In this document: positions 1 to 8,127 of the stretch, piece by piece
Layout: every line of letters starts with the position of its first letter
Position numbering within the stretch: position 1 is the first letter of the stretch
Source of the DNA: Ochromonas danica
Taxonomy: Eukaryota > Sar > Chrysophyceae > Chromulinales > Chromulinaceae
Reading direction: 5' to 3'
NCBI GenBank assembly: GCA_015146655.1
Contig: VKHL01000270.1
Location: 1 to 21,285 of the forward strand
DNA: 21,285 bases
Translations under genes and position numbers: made by a program
The notes under the pieces: model-generated
The model's input: only the letters and a program-made list of their open reading frames with translations
The model's database searches: none
Told to the model about the DNA's origin: nothing

Positions 1-71
1 TCTTCTTTAAAGGTTCTCATCTTCTTTTAACTGACAATTCCTCAGTTTCTTTAATTGGTACCTGAATCCCG

Positions 72-75
<4 letters not shown>

Positions 76-118
<43 letters not shown>
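76..118. repeat. (AG)n microsatellite
   Basis: An uninterrupted run of AG dinucleotides of about 43 bp. It lies beyond the stop codon of the weak short minus-strand ORF at 167-301, so if that ORF is real the repeat would be in its 3' UTR. Apparent Leu-Ser repeats read through it on the minus strand are a product of the microsatellite, not evidence of a protein. Confidence 0.95.
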
Positions 119-121
<3 letters not shown>

Positions 122-166
122 TTGCTGCTGTCTGGAAGGATGGTTTGAGACACGACAAAGAACATT

Positions 167-301
167 TCAATCTTCTTTGCAGTTGGGACAGTCATCAGTC
201 ACATCAAACTTATGTTTACTTTCCATAAGGTCTTCCTTTGTGGCTTTGCAACCATCGGCAGGTGAAGCTTGTCTCCTCGACATGGCGATAAGGACTTGCA
301 T
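167..301 (-). CDS. weak short ORF, possible terminal exon, unknown function
   Basis: I do not recognise this. The minus strand reads 44 codons from an ATG at 301 to a TGA at 167-169. The peptide is charged and ends with a Cys-Pro-Asn-Cys pair close to its acidic C-terminus (DDCPNCKED). A second in-frame ATG lies at 283. An in-frame stop lies directly before the first ATG, so a longer protein would need an upstream exon entering from the right. Possible splice acceptors exist, but I cannot choose among them. The CxxC near the end and the varied residue composition are the only reasons to list it; it could be chance. Confidence 0.2.
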   Translation of the reverse strand: MQVLIAMSRRQASPADGCKATKEDLMESKHKFDVTDDCPNCKED

Positions 302-742
302 TCACCAACTTGATTGAAATTATGGAAAAAAGGGAAATCTATCATTACTTCAACAGGTTGATGACTATGAAGATGGCTATTCCATTGGTTCTTATAAGTT
401 ATCAAGAAGAGATCTATTGATGTTCAGCAGATGCAACCATGGGGTACCAGGCAAACATCGCTCCCAACCTAGTAGAGCCACCCTAGTCATATTTTACTAG
501 TAGTGCTAAACACTTCGGAGGGTGTGTTAACTTAAGTGTTAACTTAAGTAGTAGTTGTAGTTGTAGTAGTAGTTAGGCAGTGAAATATTGAAGTGATTAA
601 TGCACTACTGATGAAGTGATGACGACCCGTATGCTTATCCTGGTCGTCACCTACTCTGCAGCCACTCATCAATATCATAATTAAATTAATTGAGTCACTG
701 ATAGGAGTAATTGTTATTCTTACAGAAGAGGATTGGCATTCG
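302..742. other. non-coding flank left of the retrotransposon
   Basis: I see no supported gene here. A perfect 12-bp tandem duplication (unit GTGTTAACTTAA) lies at 524-547, followed by a GTA/GTT-rich stretch to about 573. The last five bases (738-742, ATTCG) are the left copy of the retrotransposon target-site duplication. Before the insertion this sequence was continuous with the segment starting at 7970, so it is part of the distal upstream region of the RBR ligase gene. Confidence 0.6.
738..742. repeat. target-site duplication, left copy (ATTCG)
   Basis: The five bases directly left of the left LTR are ATTCG. The same five bases lie directly right of the right LTR at 7970-7974. Five-bp duplications are the norm for Ty1/copia integrases, so this marks both ends of the insertion. 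Confidence 0.93.
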
Positions 743-960
743 TGTTGGAAAAGACTTGTTCCTATAGTCATTTAGTTAATTTAAATCAATTCTGATTCCT
801 TTCAGAGCATTGATTTCACACATGAAGAAGTTCATTTCACAACATGCATAGTGTGTACTTGAAGTACGCACACAGAGGAGGGACTAACATATTAACATAA
901 CAATCACACAACAAGTGCATTGCATAAGACCTTTCCATGGAATCCGGCTGGAATCCAACA
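743..960 (-). repeat. 3' LTR of the copia element
   Basis: This 218-bp direct repeat matches 7752-7969 with a single base difference (A at 911, G at 7920). It begins TGTTGGA and ends TCCAACA, a perfect 7-bp terminal inverted repeat with the TG...CA ends typical of LTRs. It lies downstream of RNase H in the element's sense, so it is the 3' LTR. It contains an imperfect palindrome, GTGTACTTGAAGTACGCAC. Confidence 0.96.
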
Positions 961-974
961 CGCCTTGTCTTAGG

Positions 975-3900
975 CTATGGGCTTGTTATCAATGCTTCTT
1001 CATAACCGTAAAGTAACATATAAGTAAATTCTCGATGCTGTACTTCATTCAGGGGCTTAGTCAGAATGTCAGCAACATTATCTTCGCTCTTCACAAATTT
1101 CAATTCGATTACTCCTCCTTCTCTTGCTTCTCTCACAAAAGCTATATCTCTTGCAAAATGCTTGGATTTAGGTCGATTGATTGGCTTGGCTGTTGCATCA
1201 ATAGCAACTTGGCTGTCAGTGTAGATTAGAATAGGTAAAGAATAGTTGATTGATAACTCATTCAAGAAGTTCAATAACCAATTGACTTCCTTGATGATCT
1301 CTACAATAGCACGTATCTCTGATTGTGCTGTGGATGTGGAGATCAAAGTCGATTTCTTTGATTTGATGATTATTGCACCACTTCTAGAATTCAAATAGAT
1401 TGCATAGCCGAAGGTATCTTTGAAGTCTCCTTCCAGGTTATGGTTCGAATCAACAAATGATGTAATCTTAACATCTTCTTTTCCTCCAAGCTTAAGCCTT
1501 GTATCACATGTACCCTTTAGATACTTCAACACTCTTTGCAATTTCAATAAATGTGTTTGATTAGGCTTCGCTGCGATTGATCCCAATAAACCTGTTGAAA
1601 CAAGAATGTCAGATCTTGTTCTATCTGCTAAGTATCTCAACTTTCCTACTTGAACTTGAATAGGTGATTCATTTCCTTGAGAAGTATCAAATGCTGAATA
1701 TGAGGATAGAGGTGTAGAGATTGCTTTGATATGATCTGGCACATAACTTTCCACAATATCTTCACAGTAGTCTTTTTGAGTAAGATAGATATAGTTTTCA
1801 TCTCGTTTGATATCTAATTCTATAAATCGTTCCAATTCATTAGAAATTTTGATACTTGTAAAAGATCTTTTTAGAAATTGCACTAATTGATCCATTAGAG
1901 TATATTGATTACCTAGAATCAAGATGTCATCAACGTAAATCGTCACAATCAGACATTCTGCTTCCGATTGATTACTATGTGTGAATGTACACACATCATT
2001 TGCAAGTCTCACTAGTCCAAATTCAATAAGTTTGCTAGCCAAATGAGCATACCATAACTCGCTAGCTTGTTTCATTCCATAGATGTTAGACATAACTTCA
2101 TTGAATGTCATTGAACTGAATCCCAAATCAATCAGTTCGTTAGATAAACGGACATAGAGTGATCTATCACGAGGGGCTTCAGCATAGGCATTGCCAATGT
2201 CGATATAGATTACTTTCCAACAGTTCTTAGCAATTAGATGTAGTATAGTAGTTAAGCTTTTAAAATTGATTGTAGGAGAGTAGATATCTTAGTAATCAAC
2301 ATTTGGGATTTGGTAACATCCCTTTGGACAAAATCTTGCTTTAAACTTCCATGAACCATCACTGAGCTTAGTCACTCTGAATACTAGTTTGGTAGGTATT
2401 GCTTTTCTTCCTTGAGGTAAATAGTTGATAGGCTTCAACACGCTTCTTTTCAATAGTTCATTCTTTTCTTTTTCAATAGCTTTTGACCATTCTGGCCAAT
2501 AGACACTATTCTTTGCTTGAGCTAAAGTGTTTGGTGTATTTGGCACTTGTTCATTATTCTCATTACTGATGGTTGCAGTAGTAGCATATCTCGGATTAGG
2601 CTTAGTAGGACGAGTGCTGCGCCTTGGTTCTTCTGTAATAGTTTCTTCATCACTACTACCATTATAACTTTCATCATCATCTTCTGTCATTTTCTTATTT
2701 TCAACTATTTTTCTCTCAAAAGGTCTTGTTATCGTGTTAGGTTCAGCTTCTTCAGTTACGACAAATTTTCTTTCCAACACTATTCCTTTGGGCGTTAATA
2801 CTCTGTAAGCTAATGATACTTCCTTACTGTATCCAACAAAGAAACATTTTACGCCTTTGTCTCTAAATCTCGAATTCATCGATCTTTCCCTCTCTTCTCG
2901 AGTGGAGTAGACATAACAGGTCGCTCCGAAAGGTCTGAAATAGCTAATATTGGGTTTCTCTTTTGTCACTTTCTCCCAAGGTGTTATGATTTCACCTTTT
3001 GGATGTATTAAACGATTCCAAGTATGAATGACATAATCAGTTGCAAGTTCCCAACAATTTGTAGCTAGATTACTATCGATTAGAATAACTCTAACCTTAT
3101 CTGTAATTGTTTGGATTGTTCTCTCAACTAATCCGTTGGTTGCATGTTGATAGGGTGTGGAAAAGTTCTGCCTGATTTCTGCTGATTGGCATTTTGCTCT
3201 AAATGAGTTGTCAGTAAATACACTGTCGTAGTCAGTAAATATGTTTTTAACTTGATGACCATATTGTTTAGCGAACAATAATATTGCATTTAACACGTCT
3301 ACTTGATTCGCCTTGGTGGGTTTACAGATCACGAATACGAAAGAGGTTCCGAAATCAACTCCAATGTTAGCCACATAGTTGCCTCTATGGCTTTTGGTCG
3401 GAATACTGACGGGATCCCATCCTATCATCTCAAATGGTTTAAGATTCTTTCGCATTTCTGCACCAGTCGTACTTGATGGAATAGGATCAGCTCTCATTGA
3501 TCCTCTGATAGTAGCTTCTACTAAACCTATCTCTAAAGCTTTTGCTTCATCGTAAGAAAAATCTATTCCATTGACAGAATGATTTTGAATCATTGATAGT
3601 ATGAGTGGTTTTGGAGCCATACACAATCTTCTATGTAAGATTTGAAGCTTGTTTTTGCCTGTTGTTGAGCCTGGTCTTAACATGCCATATTTTGGTGTAG
3701 AATTCTCTAGATTTTCATCAGATTTTGGTGTTTGATCATTCTCACGCATTGTATCAATTTCATTCAACATCACATCTGCCGCTGATGGTGTATCAACATA
3801 ATAAAGATTATTACTTGAACGTTTGGCTTTCATGATGATTGTAGCATTGGGATCAATAGATGGTTTAATGTCCATGACCATGGCTTCACCATTTCCCATC

Positions 3901-5324
3901 AGTGTCCAATAACCCTTTTCTGTATCCAACTTTCCAACTGAAATTAAAGTTGATGTCATTTGAGGTACGAATTGTACATCTTCAACTGTTTGAAGATTAC
4001 CTTTACCCTCAATTCTCAATGATTCTCCCTTTTTGGCAGTTAGAAGTTTTCCTTCACATCTTTCGAAATTCTCCAAGTCTGCTTTGATCGGATGGAAATG
4101 TGCACTCGCTGCACTGTCCAATATACAAGGGATAGTAGCAGTCATCAATGTCTGCTTTTGCTGCTGCTGCTGCTGCTCAAGCTTCTCTTCTTCTTGCTTG
4201 ACCATAAAGACCAGATTGTCTTCATCTTCAGAGTCATCTTCGTCAATCCACTTGATGGCACTCTTAGCAACTGGTTGCTCTCTGTCATCAATTCTCTTGG
4301 ATCTTCTGTCCTTTCTAACTTCTGGACATTGATATGCTTTGTGTCCTCTCTTGTGACAATTAAAGCATTCAATCTTGCTTGGATCAGTCTTCTTGTACTC
4401 TACTGCTGCTCTACTAGGGGTAGTAGTAGTAGTTTTATTGTCAATGATAGAAGTAGATTTTGCAGGAGGTTTAGAAACTGCAAGTACACTAGGTTGCTCT
4501 CTTTGTCTTTTAAAATAGACTCCTCTTGGTTTACTATCATCAGTTTCTCCTTCTTCATTAATCCTTTGTCTAATGAGACTCTGAGTCTCAATCCACGATA
4601 AAGGCATCGTCATATCCATAGCTCTTTGGAATGCGCCTTTCAAAATAGACTGATACAAAGGATGCTCTTTTAATCTCTTCTGAGCATAGACCTTCTTGAT
4701 TTGGTCCGTAGGCACAGTTGCACCTATCGATTCATAGATCTTGAATTGCGTTGCCATTAGGTTCATTCTGGAGAAAAATGTTTGGATGTCTTCCTTTGGC
4801 TTCCATCTGTTATTCTCCCATCTATCACAAAGATCACAATAACCTTGTTCTGAACTAATCGGAGAGTAAATCTCGCATATCTTCTTGAATGCTTTGTTCA
4901 GATTTCCTGAATTGAATTCTTCTACTACTTGCCTTATTACATTAGGATGAATAAGCTCTTCAAATAGTTTGATAGCTGCTTGGTGATGCTCTTCATATTC
5001 TCGCTTGTCTTTCTGCCACTTCTTCTGATTACTTCTATATTCTCTAAGTAAATCCATGTAGCAAGTAAAATCAACTTGAATAGCATCTTCAATAGGAACT
5101 CTTAAAAGTCCTTCTGCGTTTGGACAACATACTTCTGTTGTGAAGTACGACTCTTCTACTTCCTCGGTCGTCCACTCTTGTTGAGTATCTCCTTTTCTAT
5201 CTTTCTTTCTTCTTAAGCTTTTCTTATTAGAAGCTGCGATAGGGGAAAACTCCAATTTCTTTGGCGGTGTGCCAGTCTCTGGGCCACGAACTCTTTTTCT
5301 AATTTCTGTGGAGTAGCCAAACAC
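975..5324 (-). pseudogene. gag-pol region of the copia element (fossil)
   Basis: The coding region of the Ty1/copia element, read right to left. Parts with approximate positions: gag about 5324-4300, with a UBN2-like core and a CCHC zinc knuckle (CFNCHKRGHKAYQCP) near 4320-4370; retropepsin-type protease with an LDSAAS motif near 4100-4130; GAG-pre-integrase and integrase core about 3650-2990, with the FTDYDS and NGLVERT signatures; reverse transcriptase starting near 2510, with YVDD near 1925; RNase H about 1470-1000, with the TDSQVA and ADILTKPL signatures. A short CAG/CTG run near 4155-4185 encodes a glutamine tract between the zinc knuckle and the protease. It looks almost whole, with about one break, and I treat it as a fossil copy. 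Gag and pol appear to share a long frame, as in many copia elements. Confidence 0.93.
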
Positions 5325-5610
5325 GGGCTCCTTTACTCCATAGTCATTTTCATAGTTCGGTTCTACTAAGAATCTAATCAGATTCTTCCTGGAAAAATGG
5401 CCTTCAATCAGGTATTTTCCTTCAAGAAAATCCTGTTGCTGTCCTCTTCCATTGTAGCAGGAAGTTATCCCTGCTTAGTATATTACATAACTCTTAGTGT
5501 ATTACATATCTCTCCTACGCACCATACTAATAGTTCATAGTTATCTCTCCCCATGTAACACAACCATTCTAACTAATGACTACATCAACAACTGCTTCAT
5601 AGCACACTTC

Positions 5611-6475
5611 CGCATCACTCAGTGCGCAGCTCTCGTCTCAACCTTCTTCTCATCCGAGTGCAAGACCTGCTCAACAACCTTCCCCATCACTCAGTGCGCA
5701 GCTCTCGTCTCAACCTTCTTCTCATCCGAGTGCAAGACCTGCTCAACAACCTTCCGCATCACCCAGTGCGCAGCTCTCGTCTCAACCTTCTTCTCATCCG
5801 AGTGCAAGACCTGCTCAACAACCTTCCGCATCACTCAGTGCGCCGCTCTCGTCTCAACCTTCTTCTCATCCGAGTGCAAGACCTGCTCAACAACCTTCCG
5901 CATCACTCAGTGCGCAGCTCTCGCCTCAACCTTCTTCTCATCCGAGTGCAAGACCTGCTCAACAACCTTCCGCATCACTCAGTGCGCAGCTCTCGTCTCA
6001 ACCCTCTTCTCATCCGAGTGCAAGACCTGCTCAACAACCTTCCGCATCACTCAGTGCGCAGCTCTCGTCTCAACCTTCTTCCCATCCGAGTGCAAGACCT
6101 GCTCAACAACCTTCCGCATCACTCAGTGCGCAGCTCTCGTCTCAACCTTCTTCTCATCCCAGTGCAAGACCTGCTCAACAACCTTCCGCATCACTCAGTG
6201 CGCAGCTCTCGTCTCAACCTTCTTCTCATCCGAGTGCCAAGACCTGCTCAACAACCTTCCGCATCACTCAGTGCGCAGCTCTCGTCTCAACCTTCTTCTC
6301 ATCCGAGTGCAAGACCCGCTCAACAACCTTCCGCATCACTCAGTGCGCAGCTCTCGTCTCAACCTTCTTCTCATCCGAGTGCAAGACCTGCTCACCAACC
6401 TTCCGCATCACTCAGTGCGCAGCTCTCGTCTCAACCTTCTTCTCATCCGAGTGCAAGACCTGCTCAACAACCTTC
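5611..6475. repeat. 72-bp tandem array, block 1 (12 monomers)
   Basis: Twelve head-to-tail copies of a 72-bp unit beginning CGCATCACTCAGTGCGCAG, 865 bp in all because one monomer carries an extra C. Monomers differ by scattered single changes (for example CGCCGC for CGCAGC in the fourth, CGCCTC for CGTCTC in the fifth). As 72 is divisible by three and the unit lacks stops on the plus strand, long repetitive plus-strand ORFs result (24-residue repeats). In the element's own sense all three frames of the consensus contain stops, so in that sense the array is not coding. Confidence 0.95.
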
Positions 6476-6633
6476 TGTAGCAGGAAGTTATCCCTGCTTA
6501 GTATATTACATAACTCTTAGTGTATTACATATCTCTCCTACGCACCATACTAATAGTTCATAGTTATCTCTCCCCATGTAACACAACCATTCTAACTAAT
6601 GACTACATCAACAACTGCTTCATAGCACACTTC

Positions 6634-7498
6634 CGCATCACTCAGTGCGCAGCTCTCGTCTCAACCTTCTTCTCATCCGAGTGCAAGACCTGCTCAACAA
6701 CCTTCCCCATCACTCAGTGCGCAGCTCTCGTCTCAACCTTCTTCTCATCCGAGTGCAAGACCTGCTCAACAACCTTCCGCATCACCCAGTGCGCAGCTCT
6801 CGTCTCAACCTTCTTCTCATCCGAGTGCAAGACCTGCTCAACAACCTTCCGCATCACTCAGTGCGCCGCTCTCGTCTCAACCTTCTTCTCATCCGAGTGC
6901 AAGACCTGCTCAACAACCTTCCGCATCACTCAGTGCGCAGCTCTCGCCTCAACCTTCTTCTCATCCGAGTGCAAGACCTGCTCAACAACCTTCCGCATCA
7001 CTCAGTGCGCAGCTCTCGTCTCAACCCTCTTCTCATCCGAGTGCAAGACCTGCTCAACAACCTTCCGCATCACTCAGTGCGCAGCTCTCGTCTCAACCTT
7101 CTTCCCATCCGAGTGCAAGACCTGCTCAACAACCTTCCGCATCACTCAGTGCGCAGCTCTCGTCTCAACCTTCTTCTCATCCCAGTGCAAGACCTGCTCA
7201 ACAACCTTCCGCATCACTCAGTGCGCAGCTCTCGTCTCAACCTTCTTCTCATCCGAGTGCCAAGACCTGCTCAACAACCTTCCGCATCACTCAGTGCGCA
7301 GCTCTCGTCTCAACCTTCTTCTCATCCGAGTGCAAGACCCGCTCAACAACCTTCCGCATCACTCAGTGCGCAGCTCTCGTCTCAACCTTCTTCTCATCCG
7401 AGTGCAAGACCTGCTCACCAACCTTCCGCATCACTCAGTGCGCAGCTCTCGTCTCAACCTTCTTCTCATCCGAGTGCAAGACCTGCTCAACAACCTTC
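6634..7498. repeat. 72-bp tandem array, block 2 (12 monomers)
   Basis: The second twelve-monomer array matches block 1 at an offset of exactly 1023 bp, including the order of its variant monomers and the single-base insertion. The match points to duplication of the whole block after the monomers had diverged. An assembly duplication would look the same and cannot be excluded from sequence alone. Confidence 0.95.
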
Positions 7499-7653
7499 TG
7501 TAGCAGGAAGTTATCCCTGCTTAGTATATTACATAACTCTTAGTGTATTACATATCTCTCCTACGCACCATACTAATAGTTCATAGTTATCTCTCCCCAT
7601 GTAACACAACCATTCTAACTAATGACTACATCAACAACTGCTTCATAGCACAC

Positions 7654-7751
7654 CATTGAAGGGACCAGAAAATAGATAGCTATTCTTTTGTTCCATTATC
7701 ATACGCTACTGATAACGAACTCAATGCTTATCTCTGCGGAATTGATTTAAA
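7654..7751 (-). other. leader segment next to the 5' LTR, primer-site region
   Basis: These 98 bp lie between the 5' LTR and the first spacer copy. In the element's sense the sequence directly after the LTR starts TTTAAATCAATTCCGCAGAG. A tRNA primer-binding site is expected within the first few bases. I do not recognise the usual initiator-Met 3'-end complement (TGGTATCAGAGC), so the primer may be another tRNA or an internal tRNA segment, as is known for Drosophila copia. Confidence 0.5.
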
Positions 7752-7969
7752 TGTTGGAAAAGACTTGTTCCTATAGTCATTTAGTTAATTTAAATCAATT
7801 CTGATTCCTTTCAGAGCATTGATTTCACACATGAAGAAGTTCATTTCACAACATGCATAGTGTGTACTTGAAGTACGCACACAGAGGAGGGACTAACATA
7901 TTAACATAACAATCACACAGCAAGTGCATTGCATAAGACCTTTCCATGGAATCCGGCTGGAATCCAACA
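7752..7969 (-). repeat. 5' LTR of the copia element
   Basis: This LTR matches the left LTR at 217 of 218 positions and has the same TGTTGGA/TCCAACA ends. It is upstream of gag in the element's sense, so it should hold the element's promoter, firing leftwards. Its outer end is 158 bp from the RBR ligase start codon, which points the other way. Confidence 0.96.
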
Positions 7970-7974
7970 ATTCG
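7970..7974. repeat. target-site duplication, right copy (ATTCG)
   Basis: ATTCG directly follows the right LTR and matches 738-742. The pair brackets the element and shows that the two LTRs came from one integration event rather than from recombination between different copies. Confidence 0.93.
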
Positions 7975-8127
7975 CCGCAAATCCTCAACACTGTGTGTGT
8001 GGCCACACTGAGGGATTTGTCTCATGCAAGTGTGAGGTGCTGGGCCCTGTTGTACCAGAAAATAGCCTTGAATACATTAGAATAGCACGGAGAAGAGTTG
8101 TGTGGGGGAGATAGAGTCGACCATTAA
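7975..8127 (+). promoter_or_regulatory. presumed 5' UTR / proximal promoter of the RBR gene
   Basis: This is the remaining host sequence between the retrotransposon and the first ATG of the RBR ligase gene. I see no clear TATA box. It includes a CA/TG-rich stretch (ACTGTGTGTGTGGCCACACTGA) with a small inverted repeat around GTGGCCAC. Its role is inferred from position only; the native promoter may have extended left of the insertion, into 302-742. Confidence 0.4.

Larger units (their letters stand above)
5453..7653. repeat. higher-order tandem repeat in the copia leader
   Basis: Two 1023-bp blocks (5453-6475 and 6476-7498) lie head to tail, followed by a third, partial copy (7499-7653) that holds only the spacer part. 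Each block is a spacer of about 158 bp beginning TGTAGCAGGAAGTT plus twelve 72-bp monomers. I see no difference between the two blocks. Monomer-specific variants occur in the same order in both, including a one-base insertion near monomer 9. The third spacer matches the first two over 155 bp and then diverges at 7654. The whole structure lies between the 5' LTR and gag, in the untranslated leader. Confidence 0.95.
743..7969 (-). mobile_element. Ty1/copia LTR retrotransposon, structurally complete, recent
   Basis: A 7227-bp element transcribed leftwards. It has two 218-bp LTRs with TGTTGGA/TCCAACA termini, flanked by ATTCG target duplications. Inside, in the sense of the element, are a long leader (7751 down to 5325), gag with a CCHC zinc knuckle, an aspartic protease, integrase, reverse transcriptase and RNase H. 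Integrase precedes reverse transcriptase, the order that defines Ty1/copia (Pseudoviridae). The LTRs differ at one base of 218, so insertion was recent on this genome's own clock. It looks nearly whole, with about one break in the pol region. A purine-rich stretch (AAGACAAGG on the minus strand) abuts the 3' LTR as a candidate polypurine tract. I did not recognise the tRNA matching the primer site. The unusually long leader is filled by nested tandem repeats. Confidence 0.96.

Noticed and set aside
544-771. Minus-strand ORF ending in a threonine run
   Set aside because: The threonine run comes from a GTA/GTT simple repeat and the ORF begins inside the LTR, so it cannot be an ancestral host gene.
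5611-7498. CRISPR-like array
   Set aside because: The 72-bp units are contiguous with no unique spacers, the setting is eukaryotic, and the array lies inside an LTR element.
5497-7586. Long plus-strand ORFs (up to 327 codons) with 24-residue repeats
   Set aside because: They follow from a stop-free 72-bp unit and lie antisense to the copia element, in its leader. Three different frames are open at once, which points to the repeat rather than to a real gene. They are described under the repeat instead.
7664-8065. A 12-bp match (ACCAGAAAATAG) at 7664-7675 inside the element and 8054-8065 outside it
   Set aside because: The flanks do not match, so a 12-mer in AT-rich DNA is best read as chance rather than as a second duplication.
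7929-8114. Plus-strand ORF of 61 codons starting in the LTR
   Set aside because: It begins inside the LTR and ends before the ligase ATG in a different context. No domain is visible and it exists only because of the insertion.
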